Positions 1 to 8,324 of a stretch of DNA of 64,000 bases are shown piece by piece. The DNA is from Aliiglaciecola sp. M165 (lineage in GTDB: Bacteria > Pseudomonadota > Gammaproteobacteria > Enterobacterales > Alteromonadaceae), in the NCBI RefSeq assembly GCF_007197995.1, contig NZ_VKKH01000002.1:434001-498000 (forward strand). Direction: 5' to 3'. Both the position numbers and the translations under genes were made by a program. Numbering within the stretch: position 1 is the stretch's first letter; every line of letters starts with the position of its first letter. The notes below the pieces were generated by a model, which saw only the letters and a list, made by a program, of their open reading frames with translations, did no database searches and had not been told where the DNA came from.

Positions 1-743
1 GTCAATTCGTATGCGCCATTGCCTTTGTTTAACAAAGCGCAAGTTCCCACAATGCCAAGGGAAGGATGTTCCGCAAACCAGATTTTTCCGCCTTTTTCGA
101 TAATATTTTTTTGGGGGTATCTCAACACGCGTTTGTCTACCTCTTCCAAAACAAACATTTCTTCAATCCATTGGCTGTTGATCACATCAAAATAGCTCGC
201 CAGCGTTGGCTTGAACTCAATAATGTTAATCTGCTCTTCACTGAGTTGAGTGTTGGCAAGTTGTTTAAAATGATGTTGCGAGCGCTGTAGCAGCGACTTT
301 TCAGCCAGTGACGCTTCGAATAACAGTAAGGCCTGATAAAATTGATTATTACTCTGTTCAGACAATTCAATTGCAGCGAGATTAACCGCCGACCAAATAG
401 GTTTCATGACTTGCACCTGCACTCTACCTTTGGCTGACAACTGAATCACTTTTTTGCGAGAATCTGATTTATCCGCTGCCACATTGATGAGTTCTTTGGC
501 TGACAACTGGCGGCAGAATTGACTCAGTGCAGGTTGTGACAACCCCAGATATTCAGAGGCCTCGACCACGCTAACAGTATGTTTTTTGTCTAACAAAGCG
601 AGCAATGTAAACCACTTTGGTTGAATCGCCATTCCAAAATGTTCATAGACTTTTGCAGCGTCTGCCAACATTTTTTCACTCACCCTTTTTAAGCGGCTTC
701 CCAACGCAAGCTCACCCAACTCATCTAAAAAATCTTCGTGCAT
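1..743 (-). CDS. MarR-family regulator fused to GNAT acetyltransferase (5' part; cut by window edge)
   Basis: I translated this frame from the ATG at 743 down to base 1 without a stop (about 247 codons), so the C-terminus lies outside the window. The first ~145 residues form a MarR winged helix: a helix-turn-helix around SVVEASEYLGLSQPALSQF, followed by a wing with DKSDSRKK and QLSAKG. After a linker, the sequence from about residue 195 (INSQWIEEMFV, then GGKIWFAEH and GIVGTCALL) matches the start of a GNAT fold. This architecture is known as bifunctional HTH regulator/GNAT N-acetyltransferase. Known MarR proteins bind palindromes in their own promoters, and a strong one lies directly upstream (753-784). 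The GNAT substrate cannot be predicted. AGGAGGC-like bases (revcomp of gcctcct) precede the ATG. Confidence 0.85.
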   Translation of the reverse strand, partial: MHEDFLDELGELALGSRLKRVSEKMLADAAKVYEHFGMAIQPKWFTLLALLDKKHTVSVVEASEYLGLSQPALSQFCRQLSAKELINVAADKSDSRKKVIQLSAKGRVQVQVMKPIWSAVNLAAIELSEQSNNQFYQALLLFEASLAEKSLLQRSQHHFKQLANTQLSEEQINIIEFKPTLASYFDVINSQWIEEMFVLEEVDKRVLRYPQKNIIEKGGKIWFAEHPSLGIVGTCALLNKGNGAYEL

Positions 744-752
744 AAAGCCTCC

Positions 753-784
753 TTACATAAATATTTATATAAGCGCTTATGTAA
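753..784. promoter_or_regulatory. Nested palindromes, probable MarR operator
   Basis: TTACATAA at 753-760 is the exact reverse complement of TTATGTAA at 777-784. A second perfect 12-bp palindrome, ATAAGCGCTTAT, sits at 769-780. Both lie 10-40 bp before the start codon of the MarR-GNAT gene, the usual place for autorepression. Binding is inferred from position and symmetry only. Confidence 0.5.
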
Positions 785-871
785 AATTTCAAGAAAAATT
801 TTTGTTTTTTTAAATGGTGGCGTGTTTATCTGTGCTTTAAGAAGGAGGGACGATTACTGCGCCATTTAGTC

Positions 872-1252
872 TTAGGGCAAAGCATATTCAAAGTGATAAA
901 AGTGTTGGCCTTCTTTTATCTCAATACTCATATTGCCCGAGATCCCGACTAATTCGCCCGAACCCGAGTCAGGAATGATGGAAATATCAAGAGACTGTGC
1001 CCGTTTGTCCATTTGTCCAGAATGTTGCAAGACAAAACTGCCTTTTTTGCCGTTCACTTCTCCATCGAAAATTTCGATTGCAACATAGCCCGCCGAGCCG
1101 TTTACTTGGGTCACATGGCTCAACATCTGACCCTTGGCATGCCCCTTTAAATCACCGAAGTAAGTTTTATCTAGCGTCATTCTTCTCACATCAAAGGATT
1201 CATCCTTTTGTGGTTGCATGCTCACTTCGAATTTTCCGGTCAATGTAGTCAT
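872..1252 (-). CDS. DUF3224 domain protein
   Basis: A 126-residue cytoplasmic protein. The pattern LDKTYFGDLKGHAKG, then GSAGYVAIE, then NGKKGSFVLQHSG matches the DUF3224 family, a small beta-barrel fold of unknown biochemical role (about 120-140 residues, so full length). I chose the ATG at 1252 because AGGAG lies 8 nt upstream; an in-frame start at 1324 would add 24 residues unlike the family. It is flanked by a methyltransferase in the same orientation (135 bp away) and by the MarR gene. DUF3224 proteins are often annotated only by family; no activity can be assigned. Confidence 0.8.
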   Translation of the reverse strand: MTTLTGKFEVSMQPQKDESFDVRRMTLDKTYFGDLKGHAKGQMLSHVTQVNGSAGYVAIEIFDGEVNGKKGSFVLQHSGQMDKRAQSLDISIIPDSGSGELVGISGNMSIEIKEGQHFYHFEYALP

Positions 1253-1387
1253 CTTAGGCACTCCTTCAGGTAGATCCGCTGACGCTCTATATAAAGAGTA
1301 GAACATAAGTGAGTAAGCCGACACCTTGCCAACTGAACAATGAATTTCTTAGCAACTCAGAATGCTCAGTTTAACGATTGGCTACAT

Positions 1388-2140
1388 TTATTGTTTAGCT
1401 ATTACAAAGCGCAAAACAGATTTGTCGGTTTTCCCGCGAACCGAATCATCCCACATGGGTAATGAACGGTTATCTTCTGAATTGCTATGGAAATCTGCTT
1501 CTGCTTCGAGTTCAAATCCCCATTTTTGCATTTTTTGTTTGATAAGGTCTGGGTCAATTCGATGTAAAGATTGCGCGACGTTTATGTTAGCACCGGTTTC
1601 AGCGTTGTGGTCAATGATCCCTAATTTGCCACCGGGCTTGAGTGAGCGTTTTATTTTTTGCATAAACATAGGCGCGCCAATTTTATTCCAACCATTGGCA
1701 ACGTCTACATAATAAAGATCATGAAATGTCAGAACCATAAGGATCCTGTCGTAACAACCCTCGCACAAACTCAGATCGTTAGCTTCTTGGTTGATCAAAT
1801 TGACATTTTTTAATCGATTGTCTTTATATCGTGCTAACAATTTGTCCTTACCGATATAGTCGACGTAAGCCTGATTATTGTGTGCGTCAATTGAGCCTGT
1901 AGGCCCTACGATAAATGACGTGACTTCAGTGAAATAACCCGCACCAGAAAACACATCCAACACTTTCATTCCTGGTTTAACTTGAAAAAACGACATTACC
2001 TGGGCGGGCTTACGTCTGTCATCGTCTTTGAGATCTTGCTGCCATCTATCCGAGTTCTGTAATATCTCCTGGTACGAATTTGCCGATGCAATACCGGTAA
2101 AGAAGAGGGTAACAACCACCAAGTAATTTAACTTTCTCAT
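1388..2140 (-). CDS. Exported class I SAM-dependent methyltransferase-like protein
   Basis: A 250-residue protein that begins with a signal peptide (MRKLNYLVVVTLFFTGIASA, cleavage near residue 20). A Rossmann methyltransferase follows: motif I VLDVFSGAGYFTE at about residues 60-72, an acidic end of strand 2 (IDAHN), DRILMVLTFHDLYY at about 132-145, and LKPGGKLGIIDHN at about 167-179. It resembles the group of 'predicted methyltransferases' with N-terminal signal sequences (COG4798-like). Why a SAM-dependent enzyme would be exported is unknown for the family; it may not be a methyltransferase in vivo. It is a single gene with no clear operon partner. Confidence 0.82.
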   Translation of the reverse strand: MRKLNYLVVVTLFFTGIASANSYQEILQNSDRWQQDLKDDDRRKPAQVMSFFQVKPGMKVLDVFSGAGYFTEVTSFIVGPTGSIDAHNNQAYVDYIGKDKLLARYKDNRLKNVNLINQEANDLSLCEGCYDRILMVLTFHDLYYVDVANGWNKIGAPMFMQKIKRSLKPGGKLGIIDHNAETGANINVAQSLHRIDPDLIKQKMQKWGFELEAEADFHSNSEDNRSLPMWDDSVRGKTDKSVLRFVIAKQ

Positions 2141-2233
2141 AGCGACTCCTAAATCAATGTATGAGAAGTTTGTGATTCTAAGCTCGTTTTCACAAGGCCG
2201 ATGGGATGAATGACAACATTGACGACATGAAAT

Positions 2234-3283
2234 TCATTGAATAAGCAATCGATATGCTTGATTGGAAGAAACTAACGCCCCTTCGAGATAACCACCATGA
2301 TGTGTCGCACATTCCGACGAACACAACAAAACCCGTCCATCCCAAACTGAAGTACTATGTGACCCATACTGTGGATGAAGGCTAGCGGAGGAGTGATCCA
2401 GCGCTGTGCTGGTGAATTCTTCCTTCGCCCAGTCGTGAATTCTAATCTGTGTTGGCCTATGACCAAACAATGAGACAATTTGTTTGCTAATCAGATTATC
2501 AAGCTCATCTTTTGATAGTTGTCTACGCTGGTCAGCGGATAAACCAAAAAAACCAAACAGCGCAGCGCAATTCTCAGTACAGGCATCGTGGATTTCAGCC
2601 AAAGGCCCGGTTTGACTAAAAGCAAAACCACTAAAACCCGAAGTACGCCAATGGGCTTTATCAAAATATAATACTGCTTTAGCATGGCCGGCCATCCACG
2701 TTGGTACAGAGCGCCATTGTTCGACGATATTAGTGGACAATGCAGGACTAAACTTGATGTGTTTCGCAACAATCCTGGGGGGAATGGCCAAAACTAACTT
2801 GTTACATAATAGACAAAAATTCCCCTGTTTTTCTGAATAGAATGTCGCTTTAACCTGATCATCTTGGTGTTCAACGTGTGTTAGCGCCGCACCAATTTGC
2901 AGTGATTTGACAGGAATCGTCTGACATATCCTGTCCACAAGTTTTCCCATACCTCCAACAACTCTATAGGATGGCTCCGTAAGACTTTGAGGTATTCGTT
3001 GTAATCCGGAGGCGGTTTGAAAAATTCCATCTCCTTGAGTAAATTGTGCGAAAACCTGCAAAGATAAATGTTGAACCAGTTTCGACATATTAGTATGCGC
3101 TGGCCAAAACCACGCTGGTCCTAGGTCAACTTCTGACTGCTCATCGGTGAGTATTCGCCCACCTGCTCTTTGCCGTGATTCGACCAATTGAAAAGAATGG
3201 CCTGAGCTATGTAATTGCATCGCTAAATGCAAACCACTGAGTCCGGCTCCGACTATCAGTGTTTCTACGTGTGGGATCATCAA
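2234..3283 (-). CDS. FAD-dependent amine oxidase family protein
   Basis: A 349-residue flavoprotein. The N-terminal dinucleotide-binding loop reads LIVGAGLSGLHLAMQL (about residues 9-24), followed by VESRQRAGGRI, the E...GGR signature that contacts FAD ribose, and DLGPAWFWP in the usual substrate-side position. The C-terminal FAD motif is RVLLCSSECATHHGGYLEGAL, near residues 315-336. It belongs to the monoamine oxidase / flavin amine oxidase superfamily but is shorter than the usual 430-500 residues, so the substrate domain is reduced. Its ATG overlaps the stop of the upstream cupin gene by 4 bp (ATGA), so the two are translationally coupled in the GST-cupin-oxidase operon. The substrate is unknown. 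Confidence 0.82.
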   Translation of the reverse strand: MMIPHVETLIVGAGLSGLHLAMQLHSSGHSFQLVESRQRAGGRILTDEQSEVDLGPAWFWPAHTNMSKLVQHLSLQVFAQFTQGDGIFQTASGLQRIPQSLTEPSYRVVGGMGKLVDRICQTIPVKSLQIGAALTHVEHQDDQVKATFYSEKQGNFCLLCNKLVLAIPPRIVAKHIKFSPALSTNIVEQWRSVPTWMAGHAKAVLYFDKAHWRTSGFSGFAFSQTGPLAEIHDACTENCAALFGFFGLSADQRRQLSKDELDNLISKQIVSLFGHRPTQIRIHDWAKEEFTSTALDHSSASLHPQYGSHSTSVWDGRVLLCSSECATHHGGYLEGALVSSNQAYRLLIQ

Positions 3284-3972
3284 GCGTTTTTCACACGTTC
3301 TATCTGTTGCTCAATACGCGGCAGGTTGCCAGTTTTTAGCCAAAAAATCGCGCCTTGAGAACTTGCGACAATATTGAGTTTTTTGCCTGTAGGAATTCTT
3401 AACCAACTGAATTGCCGCAACGCATCCCCCGATTCGAATAATTCTCCGGACAAAACGAGTATCTCTGCGCCGTTTTCTGCATCGACTGAGAAAGAACTAT
3501 CAGGTGGCATTTTTTTGAGCGACACCTGTTCGATGTCGTCCTCATGCATAACCAACGACTCGATATCAGAACAGTTTTTGTCTTGGCTGAATGATGCGCT
3601 CAACGTATCCACACTAAATTGCTTAGTATCGTTAGGTTCAAATTGCCACAGTTTCACAAATATCGTACAGCCCTCATCTGAGCGCGGAATGTGTTTTGAT
3701 TGGGGAGGGTTTCGAACATAAGTTCCAGCAGGATAGTCTCCATGCTCATCTTGGAAAACACCATCCAGAACCAGAAACTCTTCTCCTCCGCTATGCACGT
3801 GGCTTGCAAAATGGCTCCCAGGCGCATATCGGACAATGCTTGTCGCACGAGCGACTTCTCCACCTATCCGATCGAGGGGCCGTCTATCGACCCCTTGCAT
3901 CGGAGACGCTATCCAGGGTTCTTCATCACTGTGTACCAGCACACGTTGAGAAAAATCAGCATGTATTTTCAT
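3280..3972 (-). CDS. ChrR-like double cupin protein
   Basis: A cupin-fold protein of about 230 residues. The first cupin carries the metal motif ...PGSHFASHVHSGGEEFLVLDGVF (H, H, E ligands) and then H in PPQSKHIPRSDEGC. The C-terminal half (GAEILVLSGELFESGD) is a second, degenerate cupin without histidines. It resembles the ChrR-type cupins (the C-terminal domain of the zinc anti-sigma factor) but lacks the N-terminal anti-sigma domain and no ECF sigma gene is adjacent. The start could be the ATG at 3972 (MKIHADF, family-like) or the ATG at 3987, which overlaps the GST stop as TAATG. It is the middle gene of the GST-cupin-amine oxidase operon. Confidence 0.8.
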   Translation of the reverse strand: MKIHADFSQRVLVHSDEEPWIASPMQGVDRRPLDRIGGEVARATSIVRYAPGSHFASHVHSGGEEFLVLDGVFQDEHGDYPAGTYVRNPPQSKHIPRSDEGCTIFVKLWQFEPNDTKQFSVDTLSASFSQDKNCSDIESLVMHEDDIEQVSLKKMPPDSSFSVDAENGAEILVLSGELFESGDALRQFSWLRIPTGKKLNIVASSQGAIFWLKTGNLPRIEQQIERVKNA

Positions 3973-3986
3973 TTTGAGTGATTCCA

Positions 3987-4619
3987 TTATGCAACTTGGG
4001 CAAGACTTGGTCTTGCGGCCACTAAACTGCGCCACTTGGCCAGTGCCTTGAGTGAAGAGTCAATATCAACTTTAGCAAAATCCGCAAATACCAGCCCTGC
4101 ATAAAGTGTGATGTCAGCTACGCTAAATTCGTCTCCAGCGATAAACTTGTTTTCTTCTAACAACTCATTGGCATATTTCATTCCAGCCTGCGCTCGTTGT
4201 TTTTGAAATTCCCCCCAATCGGCAAATTGTGTTGTTTCCAAATCTGGACCCAAGCCTTCAGTAGCGTGATGAAAGTAATTGGCTACGGCATCAAGTACAT
4301 TAGATTCCATACGACGTTGCAACATATGGACTAAGGCTTTTTGTTTTGCGGATGTTCCCAGCAGATCAGGACCTGAATGCATCATATCAATGTACTCTAT
4401 AATTGCTGAACATTCAGCGATGTAAGTTCCGTCATCCAATTCAAGCACAGGAACGGTGCCATTTGGATTTTTATCTAAAAACGCTTTTTGTCTATGTTCG
4501 CCATTTAGCACATCAACCGGAACAAACTGTACTGCCGATAACGCGTTTTTTTCTGCTAATGCAATTCTTACTCTCAAAGGATTTGGAAAGTTAGCCACAT
4601 CGTAGATCTTCATATTCAT
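3987..4619 (-). CDS. Glutathione S-transferase
   Basis: A 210-residue cytosolic GST. The N-terminal thioredoxin-like domain has NFPNPLRVRIALAEK, the cis-Pro loop NGTVPVLELDD and the glutathione gamma-glutamyl contact ECSAIIEYID. The helical C-terminal domain includes FSVADITLYAGLVF, the N-capping/hydrophobic staple motif. Members conjugate glutathione to electrophiles or isomerise/peroxidise small molecules. It is the first gene of a three-gene operon and is divergent from the TetR gene at 4867, with a clean palindrome between them. This fits a repressor-controlled detoxification unit; the inducer is unknown. Confidence 0.9.
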   Translation of the reverse strand: MNMKIYDVANFPNPLRVRIALAEKNALSAVQFVPVDVLNGEHRQKAFLDKNPNGTVPVLELDDGTYIAECSAIIEYIDMMHSGPDLLGTSAKQKALVHMLQRRMESNVLDAVANYFHHATEGLGPDLETTQFADWGEFQKQRAQAGMKYANELLEENKFIAGDEFSVADITLYAGLVFADFAKVDIDSSLKALAKWRSLVAARPSLAQVA

Positions 4620-4652
4620 TCTCGCTTTCTGTAATCATCAATCTGAATTGAG

Positions 4653-4680
4653 TTGATTAACCCTTGCAGGAGTTAATCAA
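4653..4680. promoter_or_regulatory. Inverted repeat in the GST leader
   Basis: TTGATTAAC (4653-4661) and GTTAATCAA (4672-4680) form a perfect 9-bp inverted repeat with a 10-nt loop, 34 nt before the GST start codon. It could be a second operator or a hairpin in the 5' leader. No U-tract follows on either strand, so a terminator is unlikely. Confidence 0.35.
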
Positions 4681-4703
4681 ATTCAACCTCGTTATTTATT
4701 TAC

Positions 4704-4721
4704 CTACCTACTGATAGGTAG
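4704..4721. promoter_or_regulatory. Probable TetR operator
   Basis: CTACCTA (4704-4710), CTGA, TAGGTAG (4715-4721) form a perfect 7-4-7 inverted repeat between the divergent GST operon and the TetR gene. Symmetry, length and position match operators of local TetR repressors, so it probably represses both directions. Binding itself is inferred. Confidence 0.6.
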
Positions 4722-4866
4722 CCTAAAAAATAAACTAACTAGTCATAGTTGTCAATATGATTTTGCAATAGACAAATTCTAGCTATGCGCGCCCAATGAG
4801 ACATTCCATCCAAGGTTTTTATGTGGCAATATTTAACGCGTCAATGCGCTCACAAAAAGGTGATAG

Positions 4867-5439
4867 ATGCCCAAGGTTACGGCTGAACAAATAATTGATA
4901 TTGCAGAGGATATGATCCGAAGACACGGCTATCATGCTTTTAGTTTTCGTGAGATCGCAGCTAAAGTCGGCATTAAAAGCTCAAGCGTGCACTATCATTT
5001 TCCAACAAAAGTGGATTTGGCGATCGCCGTCGCGAAGCGTTATTCAGACAGATTCTTCAATACCTTGGATGCCATTGATCAAACAACACAATCCCCAGAT
5101 CAGATTATTGCTGCCTATACAGATGTTTTCAGAAGCGCACTGGTTAATGACCGAAAACTTTGTTTGTGCGGCATGCTAGGGGCAGAAAAAGCGGTACTTC
5201 CGGAAAGTGTATTACCTCAGATCCAAGCTTTTTTTATCCGTAATTTGGTTTGGCTTTCCCATGTGGCGGTCACCCATGGGTGTTCGTATTCTGAAGATGA
5301 AATTCATAAGCGTGCAAGCTGTCTTTTGGCGACACTAGAAGGTGCACTGATTGTTTCGCAAACCCTGGAAGACGATGAGTCGTTTGAGCATATAACAACC
5401 CTTGCGCAAGCTGACTTTTTGTCCTTGTTTGTAGAATAG
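4867..5439 (+). CDS. TetR/AcrR-family transcriptional regulator
   Basis: A 190-residue regulator. The N-terminal helix-turn-helix is textbook TetR: IIDIAEDMIRRHGYHAFSFREIAAKVGIKSSSVHYHFPTK occupies about residues 9-48, with the recognition helix ending in YHFPTK. The C-terminal ligand-binding domain (CGMLGAEKAVLPESV, about residues 100-115) resembles the TetR_C domain that follows YHFPTK-type HTHs. It is divergent from the GST-cupin-amine oxidase operon, so its likely targets are that operon and itself through the palindrome at 4704-4721. The ligand is unknown, probably an electrophile or a substrate of the operon. Confidence 0.9.
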   Translation: MPKVTAEQIIDIAEDMIRRHGYHAFSFREIAAKVGIKSSSVHYHFPTKVDLAIAVAKRYSDRFFNTLDAIDQTTQSPDQIIAAYTDVFRSALVNDRKLCLCGMLGAEKAVLPESVLPQIQAFFIRNLVWLSHVAVTHGCSYSEDEIHKRASCLLATLEGALIVSQTLEDDESFEHITTLAQADFLSLFVE

Positions 5440-5579
5440 ATAAGGCAATATCAGGCGATCCAACTTTGGAGAATTGAGTCGAAATGAGTCAATCATAAAG
5501 GTTTTCGGTAATATTTCAGATTCCATAAAATCTGTGTACTGATAAGGTCTAATTACTTTTTTCAGTCGTGATACCCTCC

Positions 5580-7277
5580 ATGAACAAATTGTTTTTCTAT
5601 TTTACTGTTATCGTATTTTTATCCCTATCTGGTTGTTCCAACAATTCAGACCCCACCGCCCAAGCATCAACTGCGCAAAGTTTAGAAACTGAGCCAACTG
5701 GCATAGACCCTTTTTGGCATGATGCAACCGTTTATTTCATGCTGTTAGATAGGTTCAATAATGGCAACCCAAGCAACGACAAAGCTTACGGACGGTATAA
5801 GGAATCAGCTTATCTTCGAGGTTTGCACGGTGGTGATTTACAGGGTGTTATCAACAAAATCGATGAAGGGTATTTTAGCAAGCTGGGGGTAGATGCAATT
5901 TGGTTCACACCGGTAGTAGAACAAATCCATGACCAAGATGAAGGCTGGGGTGCAACCTACGCCTATCACGGATATTGGCCGAAGGATTGGACGGCAGTAG
6001 ATAAGGCATTTGGGACAGAGGAAGAGTTGAATCTGCTCATCCAAAGAGCCAGAGAGAAAGGCATTAAAGTTTTGTTGGATGTGATCATTAACCACACTGG
6101 GCCTGTCACCAAAACCGACACAAAATGGCCTGATGGTTGGGTACGCATGACGCCAGAATGCACCTGGGACAGCTTTGCAGGTAATGTTAGTTGCGGGCTC
6201 AATAGTAATTTACCAGACATTAAAACCGAATCGGATGAAGACACACCCTTACCAAAATTTTTACTCGACAAGTGGCAAGAAGAGGGGCGATTGAGTCAAG
6301 AGTTGGCTGAATTGGATGCATTTTTCCAACGCACCCAACTACCCAGAGCCCCTAAAAACTATATTGTCAAATGGCTAACTGACTGGGTTAAAGAATATGG
6401 AGTAGACGGATTTCGTGTCGACACTGCCAAGCACGTCGAACCTGAAATTTGGTCGGTACTTAAACAGGAAGCACAATATTCATTAGAGCTGTGGCGAGCC
6501 AACAACCCAGAACAGGTCACTCACGACATGCCATTTTTTATGGTGGGCGAGGTTATGCACTTTGGCGTAAACGGCTTTAAAGATACCGCAAAAGGCACCC
6601 GCAACTATGATTTTGGCGATAAACAGGTAGATTTCTACAATTACGGCATGGATAGTCTGATTAATATGGGGTTTGTCGAGCACGCTCATATGAGTTACGA
6701 AGAATTATTTAGCTTGTATGACCGGGAATTACAAGCAGGACCACTCAAGGGTGCTGGAATTCTTAATTATGTGGTTTCTCATGATGATCCTGAGCCTTAT
6801 GATCCAGATAGAGCGCAACCTTTTAAAACGGCAAATAAATTGATGTTGAGCCCAGGCGCTGCACAAATTTATTACGGGGATGAAGTATCTCGGCCCATCG
6901 ACAAAATCGATACGAGTGACGCCAAGCTCAGGCTCCCCATGGATTGGGCAAGCCTTGAATCAACCGAAACACAACAAATTTTGTCTCATTGGCAAAAACT
7001 CGGACAATTCCGTCAACAACATCAGGCGTTGGGTTCAGGTAGACATCAAATGCTCTTGGCTCAACCTTACACCTTTGCTCGCGTGTTAGATGACCAAAGG
7101 AAAGTTGTTGTTGCTCTAGAAGCGGATCCCGGAAAGAAAACGATTAGATTGTCTGAAGTGTGGCCAGACGGCACTAAATTGCTTGATCACTACTCGAATC
7201 AACAAACAACAGTGCAAAATGGGCAAGTGTCTATCACATCCGAATATGGCACTGTGCTGTTAGCGCCTCAGCGATAG
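5580..7277 (+). CDS. Lipoprotein alpha-amylase (GH13)
   Basis: A secreted amylase of about 565 residues. The N-terminus is a lipoprotein signal (hydrophobic core, then LSLSGC, with the lipid-modified Cys about 19 residues from this ATG). The (beta/alpha)8 GH13 regions are present: I VLLDVIINHTGP; II DGFRVDTAKH with nucleophile Asp ~281; III MVGEVM with acid/base Glu ~324; IV NYVVSHDD with Asp ~402. It hydrolyses alpha-1,4-glucans in the periplasm or at the outer membrane. A GTG at 5568 would add four residues before the signal; I prefer the ATG. It ends 11 bp before the convergent AraC gene, which may or may not regulate it. No TonB receptor or other maltodextrin genes are nearby. Confidence 0.92.
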   Translation: MNKLFFYFTVIVFLSLSGCSNNSDPTAQASTAQSLETEPTGIDPFWHDATVYFMLLDRFNNGNPSNDKAYGRYKESAYLRGLHGGDLQGVINKIDEGYFSKLGVDAIWFTPVVEQIHDQDEGWGATYAYHGYWPKDWTAVDKAFGTEEELNLLIQRAREKGIKVLLDVIINHTGPVTKTDTKWPDGWVRMTPECTWDSFAGNVSCGLNSNLPDIKTESDEDTPLPKFLLDKWQEEGRLSQELAELDAFFQRTQLPRAPKNYIVKWLTDWVKEYGVDGFRVDTAKHVEPEIWSVLKQEAQYSLELWRANNPEQVTHDMPFFMVGEVMHFGVNGFKDTAKGTRNYDFGDKQVDFYNYGMDSLINMGFVEHAHMSYEELFSLYDRELQAGPLKGAGILNYVVSHDDPEPYDPDRAQPFKTANKLMLSPGAAQIYYGDEVSRPIDKIDTSDAKLRLPMDWASLESTETQQILSHWQKLGQFRQQHQALGSGRHQMLLAQPYTFARVLDDQRKVVVALEADPGKKTIRLSEVWPDGTKLLDHYSNQQTTVQNGQVSITSEYGTVLLAPQR

Positions 7278-7288
7278 CTAAATATAAA

Positions 7289-8179
7289 TCAAGCAAGGTG
7301 GCGTGACGGTGCCCTGTCAGCGTTTTTAAGGCGATAGACACTAGGAGCGAGCGCCATCGATTGTTTAAATCGGCTGGAAAAATTATAGGCATTGTCAATG
7401 CCCACCATATGCGCAATTTGTTTGATCGGTAGCGAAGTCGTCCGAAGCATTAGGGCTGCATAGTGCATTTTAATATGGATGACTTTTCGACTCGGAGACT
7501 GAGCAAAATGCTGATTAAATAGTCGCGTTAGCTGAGCTCTTGAATAGTGGGAATAGCGGCACATGTCATCGAGAGACCAAGGCTTAGATGGGCTCATTTC
7601 TATCTCATTAACCAACTGTTTTAAGCGCTGAGTCGCTACCTTTTTGTTACCAGGCTGACTATGAATTTGGCGACCCACCAACAAATACAATTGTTCACAA
7701 AGTAGCTTCACCATTTCATCTTTATCACAGGTAGACTCTACGCTTTCAATATTTAGCTCCTGCAATACACGTGCAAAGGATTGATTCCACTTAGTATCTT
7801 TGTTTAGAGTGGCGGTAGAAGGAAAATGTTGCCAGGTTTTAGTCGGTTCAAGCATCAACCACGCTGTCTGCCAATACTTCTTCTCATTTAACTCATATCG
7901 AAATTCACAATCGGCTGGTAGCAATAACATGTCGCCCTGCTGCATGACCTGTTTGGGTTTTCCAGGCAAAGACAGTATCCCACTGCCCTCCAGCGTAGCC
8001 AATACCACATGATAACCCATCTTTTGTTTACTAATGATGTATTGATGGTGAAGCTCGGACAAACCAGCCAAAAAAATACACCAATGAGAAAATATCGGTA
8101 ACTGGTGTTGATCAAGAAAACGTTCTCGGCACTGAGTCGAAATTACGATGGAGTCATGCTTTGTCATACTTGTGTTCAC
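7289..8179 (-). CDS. AraC-family transcriptional regulator
   Basis: A 296-residue regulator. Residues ~30-150 form an AraC-type sensor with a cupin-like stretch (HVVLATLEGSGILSLPGKPKQVMQQGDMLLLPADC). Residues ~195-285 carry the double HTH: WSLDDMCRYSHYSRAQLTRLFNQHFAQSP and then IKQIAHMVGIDNAYNFSSRFKQSMALAPSVYR. Known relatives are activators of sugar-utilisation genes that sense a small molecule in the cupin pocket. It converges on the GH13 amylase, which hints at a carbohydrate ligand. The ATG at 8179 gives the only full N-terminus, with ATG again at codon 5. Confidence 0.88.
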   Translation of the reverse strand: MNTSMTKHDSIVISTQCRERFLDQHQLPIFSHWCIFLAGLSELHHQYIISKQKMGYHVVLATLEGSGILSLPGKPKQVMQQGDMLLLPADCEFRYELNEKKYWQTAWLMLEPTKTWQHFPSTATLNKDTKWNQSFARVLQELNIESVESTCDKDEMVKLLCEQLYLLVGRQIHSQPGNKKVATQRLKQLVNEIEMSPSKPWSLDDMCRYSHYSRAQLTRLFNQHFAQSPSRKVIHIKMHYAALMLRTTSLPIKQIAHMVGIDNAYNFSSRFKQSMALAPSVYRLKNADRAPSRHLA

Positions 8180-8271
8180 TTACTCTTGGTTGTAACCACG
8201 GCCAAACGTTCGGATCAGGTTCAATCAGAATGATTCAATATTAAATCTATCCGAATCTTACAAGCATTGCT

Positions 8272-8291
8272 TAGTGAATACGTATTCACTA
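8272..8291. promoter_or_regulatory. Perfect 20-bp palindrome, probable operator
   Basis: TAGTGAATACGTATTCACTA reads identically on both strands. It lies between the divergent AraC gene (start 8179) and acetyltransferase gene (start 8325), 33 nt before the latter's start. Its position over the likely promoter suggests a dimeric repressor site. AraC-family proteins usually bind direct repeats, so an unlinked regulator is possible. Confidence 0.45.
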
Positions 8292-8324
8292 GGCTAGGGG
8301 TGATAACCTTGATGGAAGTTGAGC

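Noticed and set aside
3696-3981. Two plus-strand 93-codon frames inside the cupin gene
   Set aside because: They are antisense to the cupin gene with intact metal motif.
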